Shown one piece after another: positions 59,698 to 64,000 of a stretch of DNA of 64,000 nt. Made by a program: the position numbers and the translations under genes. The notes under the pieces were generated by a model. It was not told the origin of the DNA, ran no database searches, and worked only from the letters and a program-made list of their open reading frames with translations. The DNA is from Fasciolopsis buskii (lineage: Eukaryota; Platyhelminthes; Trematoda; Plagiorchiida; Fasciolidae). The DNA lies in NCBI GenBank assembly GCA_008360955.1, contig LUCM01009331.1, positions 119,988 to 183,987 on the forward strand, in the 5' to 3' direction. How positions within the stretch are numbered: the first letter of the stretch is position 1; each line of letters begins with the position of its first letter.

Positions 59698-59905
59698 TAT
59701 TGCCTAATTTCGCTCACTAATTGCTACCACTTGGAAAATCACGGTTATTTTGCCCATGAAATCCCATTTGTTGCCCTCATCAACCTCAAACTGGAACAGT
59801 TCAAATGTCCCAAATCGGATTCTACTCCAAATTTTTGTACGGATGCAGAACCGGTATTCGCTATTTCTATTTGCCAGGACACATTTCGACAACATAGTTT
59901 TAAGT
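59698..59905 (+). CDS. Set D candidate exon
   Basis: Very strong acceptor TTTATTTTTTCGACAG and donor AGTTTTAA|GTAAGC, open in one phase only. It encodes YCLISLTNCYHLENHGYFAH, then PFVALINLKLEQFKCPK and AEPVFAISICQDTFRQ, with five cysteines. It is the best supported exon of set D. No family recognised. Confidence 0.4.
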
Positions 59906-59990
59906 AAGCGACTGACAAGGGTGAACAAAGCGTCAGTATTTCAACACGCGTCCTTTTTCGATTGCATTCAGTGACGGATGATCATCCACT

Positions 59991-60062
59991 GTTGGAATTT
60001 GAGGAACTTTTTTCACAGTTGGAGCTGCTTCTAGTGGGCATAAATACACCGATTACGTTTTG
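59991..60062 (+). CDS. Set D candidate exon
   Basis: From acceptor CGATTGCATTCAG (approximate) to donor GTTTTGG|GTACCA, encoding VTDDHPLLEFEELFSQLE then LLLVGINTPITFW. It does not join the previous candidate in phase. Confidence 0.25.
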
Positions 60063-60781
60063 GGTACCACATTTATACGCTTTATCCGTATGTAGTCACT
60101 TGGATTTCGAGTATTGTGGGCAAATGAGGTGGGCGCGAACGCAACATTCTGCGCATGAATTAATAATCGGTGGTAGCTTGTCATGTCACACAAACTTTAT
60201 TCATCCGAATCTCTAGTCCAATAAGTTCTGGACAAATGTTTACTGCCAATGCAGACTAGCTAACACAAGGATCCCACAGTTTGTTTCTTTTGGCTAAATT
60301 TTGCCCAACTATTTCCGTGCTGCATCTTGATAAGATCGAATACAAATAGAATTACTACACCATTCAGGTCATATCCATCATAAGTAGTGTTACAGCCTGT
60401 TTTTAAAACACCTCAGTCTTTGTTCGGGACCAGGGGAAACTTGCAAAACCGCTCGAATTGATTTTTTGCAATCTATATGCACGCGAGCATTCAATTTGAA
60501 AAGAAATACTTGGTCCGTACCGGCTGAATACCACATCGAGCGATTAGCAGAAAATCATTGCAACCGGGTTGGACAAACTGGTGAATTTGATCACGAGAAT
60601 TAATAGAGCAAACGGTAGAAAATTACATTACTGCTACACGCCTAATGTTCCGGTAAAAGGTTTTTAATATCTTGCCTACACGCATAAGTGTCCGATGAAC
60701 TTTGTGTGTGAAACCATTTCGCACGTACACACGAAGATCCTTGTTTGTTCCTCATTCTTCCTTACATCACCTGTTTCACAA

Positions 60782-60901
60782 GATGCTAGCAAAACCAGTT
60801 GGATCGAGCAGATGAAAAAGCAACCGATGCTTTTGGGCAATCGGAACGGAATGAATTCGTCGATTTTTAAATCGATCGAGATGGCAACTTGTTCACGCTG
60901 A
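60782..60901 (+). CDS. Set D candidate terminal exon
   Basis: A long pyrimidine tract (60737-60780) ends in CACAAG, followed by a frame to a stop at 60901: ASKTSWIEQMKKQPMLLG then NRNGMNSSIFKSIEMATCSR. Basic and Met-rich. Function unknown. Confidence 0.25.
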   Translation, partial: DASKTSWIEQMKKQPMLLGNRNGMNSSIFKSIEMATCSR

Positions 60902-61179
60902 TTTCACGCTACTTCGGTATGCAGCACTCGTAGCAAAACCGTCAGTAAACGAAATATACGAACCACATGAATAGCTGCTTCGTTTTAGCTAAGATGGCTT
61001 TCAATCACAGTCACACGGTAGCCCACTGTGATCGAACTAAGACTGGAATCGAGAGTGAAAAAGGGAACTGCATGCCACTAGAAATTTCGGTCTGGCTCCA
61101 AAAGTTCGATAGATACAGACTCCAGCAGTCGGCCAAGGATGATCATGCAGCATTGAAAAATTCTTCTGTAGAGTAATTT

Positions 61180-64000
61180 CCATATTCCCAACCCCAATGA
61201 GCTGTGTGGTGACAGTAGCAAATGCTTTAAACCTAGAGGCATTTTCTTCTCATTATGGCCGATCGAACTTGTGTGACCTTAGTTGGTACGGGTACATCAC
61301 GTGGACAAGCAGCATGAATATGGGTGTGTATGTTGTACTTCATAAGAACAGATTTTTCTAGTTTATCTTTTGTCGCTACTTCGGAGATGAATTCCGTTCG
61401 GATATCTTCAAAAAGTCAACACCGAATGCAAAATGCTCTGTGCACATGTTTACAACCTACTAGCACTGCGTAGTGGGAAAAAATTCCCTAGCATTTTCAT
61501 AAACAATTTGACCAGACTGTAATAGTGAACGGTGAAATTCCGCATTTACTAGCATACGGTAACTAGATCAGTTCCTCAACTGTCCACCCATAACCATTCG
61601 TTTTCAAAACAAGCTACGGAGTTTTATGCAATGCCTTGAAAATGCTACACTGATGTCAATCCAAAATGATGGATAGAGAATTTTCTAGTTCAGCAAAAAC
61701 CTTTAATCGCATCAATCTTTCACATCTGACTCAAATTAGTTTGGCCGTTTTTTTGGGAAAAGTAAGCAAATAAAAAATACCGGGCAGCACGGCCGAACAA
61801 AATCCAAAAGATTTCATGATTGATCTTCTGTCTTTTTTGAGTTGATGCTATTCTCTTCCATGGAAAGTAGCGGACGAGGGTAGTCCATTTACTAAAACCA
61901 GACAAACTTCTGCTCCTCACCGGAACAGTAGTCCCCCGGTACTGATTTTCACTTGCATAATTCGATTTCCAGAGCCATATTCATCGTAATTCAGTGGTTG
62001 AGCATCTGTCGGTAAGCGGAGGATCACCGGTTCGATTCCAGCTCGTAGCGTCACCATGTAAATGCTGAGTGCACACATGATTTCCACCTCACAAAACAGT
62101 CATGAGAATAAATTTAAAATGCAGGGCTTCTGGATATGTTAGTGTAGCAGAGGTGTTTATGTGTATTGGTCTCACGTAAACCGGACTAAAAAGACCCATT
62201 CCTCGGTATATTGGAATTAGGAGTGATCTTACTTGACGAGTGAATGTGAAAACTGGAAACACGGAAACATAATAAAGGAGCAGCAGTAGAAATAGTGAAG
62301 CCTTCGCATTTAAGGGTACTTATCCCTGCTTTTTCAGTCGATAATTAACTGCTCAAGATAACCAGATGGAACTCGCAGTAAAAGAGATTCTCAGCAATTC
62401 ATCCATTTTGAACTTCTTAATGCCAACTCGGAGTCACATTTGTTCTCCTCGACTATCAGGCTAGAACCCCAGTCTCCTGACGGGCAAAAGAGATTCACAA
62501 TGCATCCAATTACTCAAAATTAAATCAGAAGTGTTGCCGTGGGCGAAAAGCTTGTTGAATTCGCTCAAAGTGTCTTTATAGCAGTTTTTCCCACCGAAGG
62601 AAAACAACAGTCAAACTCGCCGAGTGCTGACTGGATTCATTTCAATGATTGGTTATTATTTTCGACATTCCAACGGCAACAAAGTATGATACACACGTAG
62701 TCCTGATCTCAAGGTTACCAGTACGGGTCTATCGACAAGTGTGACATTCAACGAAGAGCAAAGTTAAACCAGAGGGATAACAGTGACTAGAGGTTGTGTC
62801 CTGTAGGCACTTATTATCATAGCATGAAGTACTGTGACCGTTTTTGAACATCTCAATCTCAGCTTGTTTTTCCGCTTAGTAGTGAGAAAGGTTCTCCTGA
62901 ATTTATCCATGAAACCGGGTTCTCACCGCTAAACGCTGTTACGTAAACCAACCAGCCAACCAACCAACCACACATAGACCTACAGGGACCCTCACATTCT
63001 CAACCCACTGGATGTCCAGAATTCGACTCGTTCCCATAAACGGAGACTTCCGGTTCACTCTTGCGATCAAGAATATCGCTATTATTATCACATGATTCAT
63101 TATGCACTATCAACGAGCCAATTTGTCAATGAAAAACAAGCAGGAATTGAAAAAAGTTTTGAAAGTCGAGGACAGAGTGTGCCTGTTGGTCACCAAAGAA
63201 TTTTGATTTCACTTTTTACCGCAAAGTGACTATTTTAATCCAAACTGGAGATGTTTTAGTCGGTTCCTGTAGTCAGTAAAACGTATAGACGTCTCGAAAT
63301 ATTTTGTTTGTAATATACTGGCCATGTTCCGATTCATTCTTACACTTCTCAATAGAATTAGCCACCTATAGCCGTCGGACAGCAAAGCCACTAAGTGAAT
63401 TTAAATACGACTAGTATCGATGGCGCTTGGCTAGCTCCGGTCACGGTTACAATCCTGCTGTTTATTAAATATCCGTCAATACCATGACAATTTCACATTG
63501 GAAATTTGTAGAACGGTAAATTAGTTTTTGTTTTTCCGACCACGGCACCATGGTGAATCTTCTTGTTCCTGCCAATCACGGTCCGTCAAGCAACCATGAT
63601 ATAATTTCCCAAAAGAATTAGTTTGCAGTAAGTCATAACAAAATCACTGAATGTCACATTTATTTTACACAAGTTTTGGCTTATTAAAGAATGTGATGCC
63701 ATGGTAGAAGTTTCCACGCTTGTTCCGACAGATCATAACTGTCAGGTGACTTATAGAATAGCATTATTCATCTCATTTCACTCGGTACGTTCATGCTTCT
63801 ATTTTTAGAATTGACGCATTCTGACTGATTACATCTAGCCATTTTCATACCTTTGTGTCAGATTACTGGGAGTGACGTCCGTGGAAAGCAAGTTAGGTTC
63901 ATAAAATCAGACAGCGCGAAATCATCCAGTGTTCCAAATAGATGTTCGTTGACGAAGGTGAGTGATTTCCTTCTAGCCTAGTTTCAACTGCCGGCAGTTT
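61180..64000. other. Right end: no gene recognised apart from the tRNA-like element
   Basis: No long frame or convincing exon in the last 2.8 kb. A tRNA-like segment is annotated separately. Confidence 0.35.
61990..62046 (+). mobile_element. tRNA-like segment (probable SINE head)
   Basis: The sequence AGTGGTTGAGCATCTG is A-box-like and is followed, 24 bases further, by a perfect B box GGTTCGATTCC. Acceptor-stem pairing is poor, so a tRNA-derived SINE is more likely than a working tRNA. It differs from the SINE family at 38.2 and 42.7 kb. Confidence 0.45.

Noticed and set aside
61990..62046. Functional tRNA gene
   Set aside because: The B box is perfect, but acceptor-stem and anticodon-arm pairing is poor. 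Called a tRNA-derived element instead.

Overview
The window looks like nuclear DNA of a repeat-rich, AT-rich invertebrate, most likely a flatworm of the trematode type. The reasons are long introns, scattered fragments of RTE/CR1-like LINEs, Penelope-like elements, tRNA-derived SINEs, TATC microsatellites and one gene built of symmetric micro-exons. The species cannot be fixed from sequence alone. No intact prokaryote-style gene exists here. Most open frames are chance, simple-repeat or transposon frames; real coding sequence has to be read as spliced exons.

Two gene models are well supported, both on the minus strand. Gene A (about 16464 down to 1220, running off the left edge) has phase-compatible exons: signal peptide plus Thr/Glu-rich region, an unassigned module, a short 19-codon exon, an EGF-like exon, two laminin-G-like exons and another EGF-like exon. 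It is probably a secreted or membrane-anchored adhesion/matrix protein. Gene C (51351 down to 45766, with possible exons further upstream) is the most interesting object. Twelve exons join in one frame of 1047 bases to a stop. Eight of them are tiny (9, 18, 18, 21, 27, 42, 51 and 63 bases), all multiples of three in phase 1, and two larger exons carry a duplicated module with a conserved SC[S/T]TF motif. This is the architecture of the micro-exon genes (MEGs) known from schistosomes.

Weaker plus-strand coding signals lie at 43.2-44.3 kb (set B, converging on gene C) and 52.0-60.9 kb (set D, overlapping and flanking gene C's 5' side). Their exon phases do not yet join, so they are given as candidate exons.

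The rest is intron or intergenic sequence with mobile-element debris: Penelope RT (0.1-0.7 kb), Tc1/mariner pieces (6.7 kb, possibly 58.9 kb), LINE fragments (9.1, 11.5, 14.2, 17.7, 21.7 and 25.9 kb), a 1.64-kb foldback palindrome enclosing a tRNA-derived SINE (37.5-39.1 kb), a TATC-rich tract (39.1-40.3 kb) and a nearly perfect 211-bp palindrome with a hammerhead-like core (40.83-41.04 kb). The LINE segments at 14.25 and 21.68 kb share 767 bp at about 99.6% identity, with abrupt edges. A 169-base assembly gap lies at 18506-18674.
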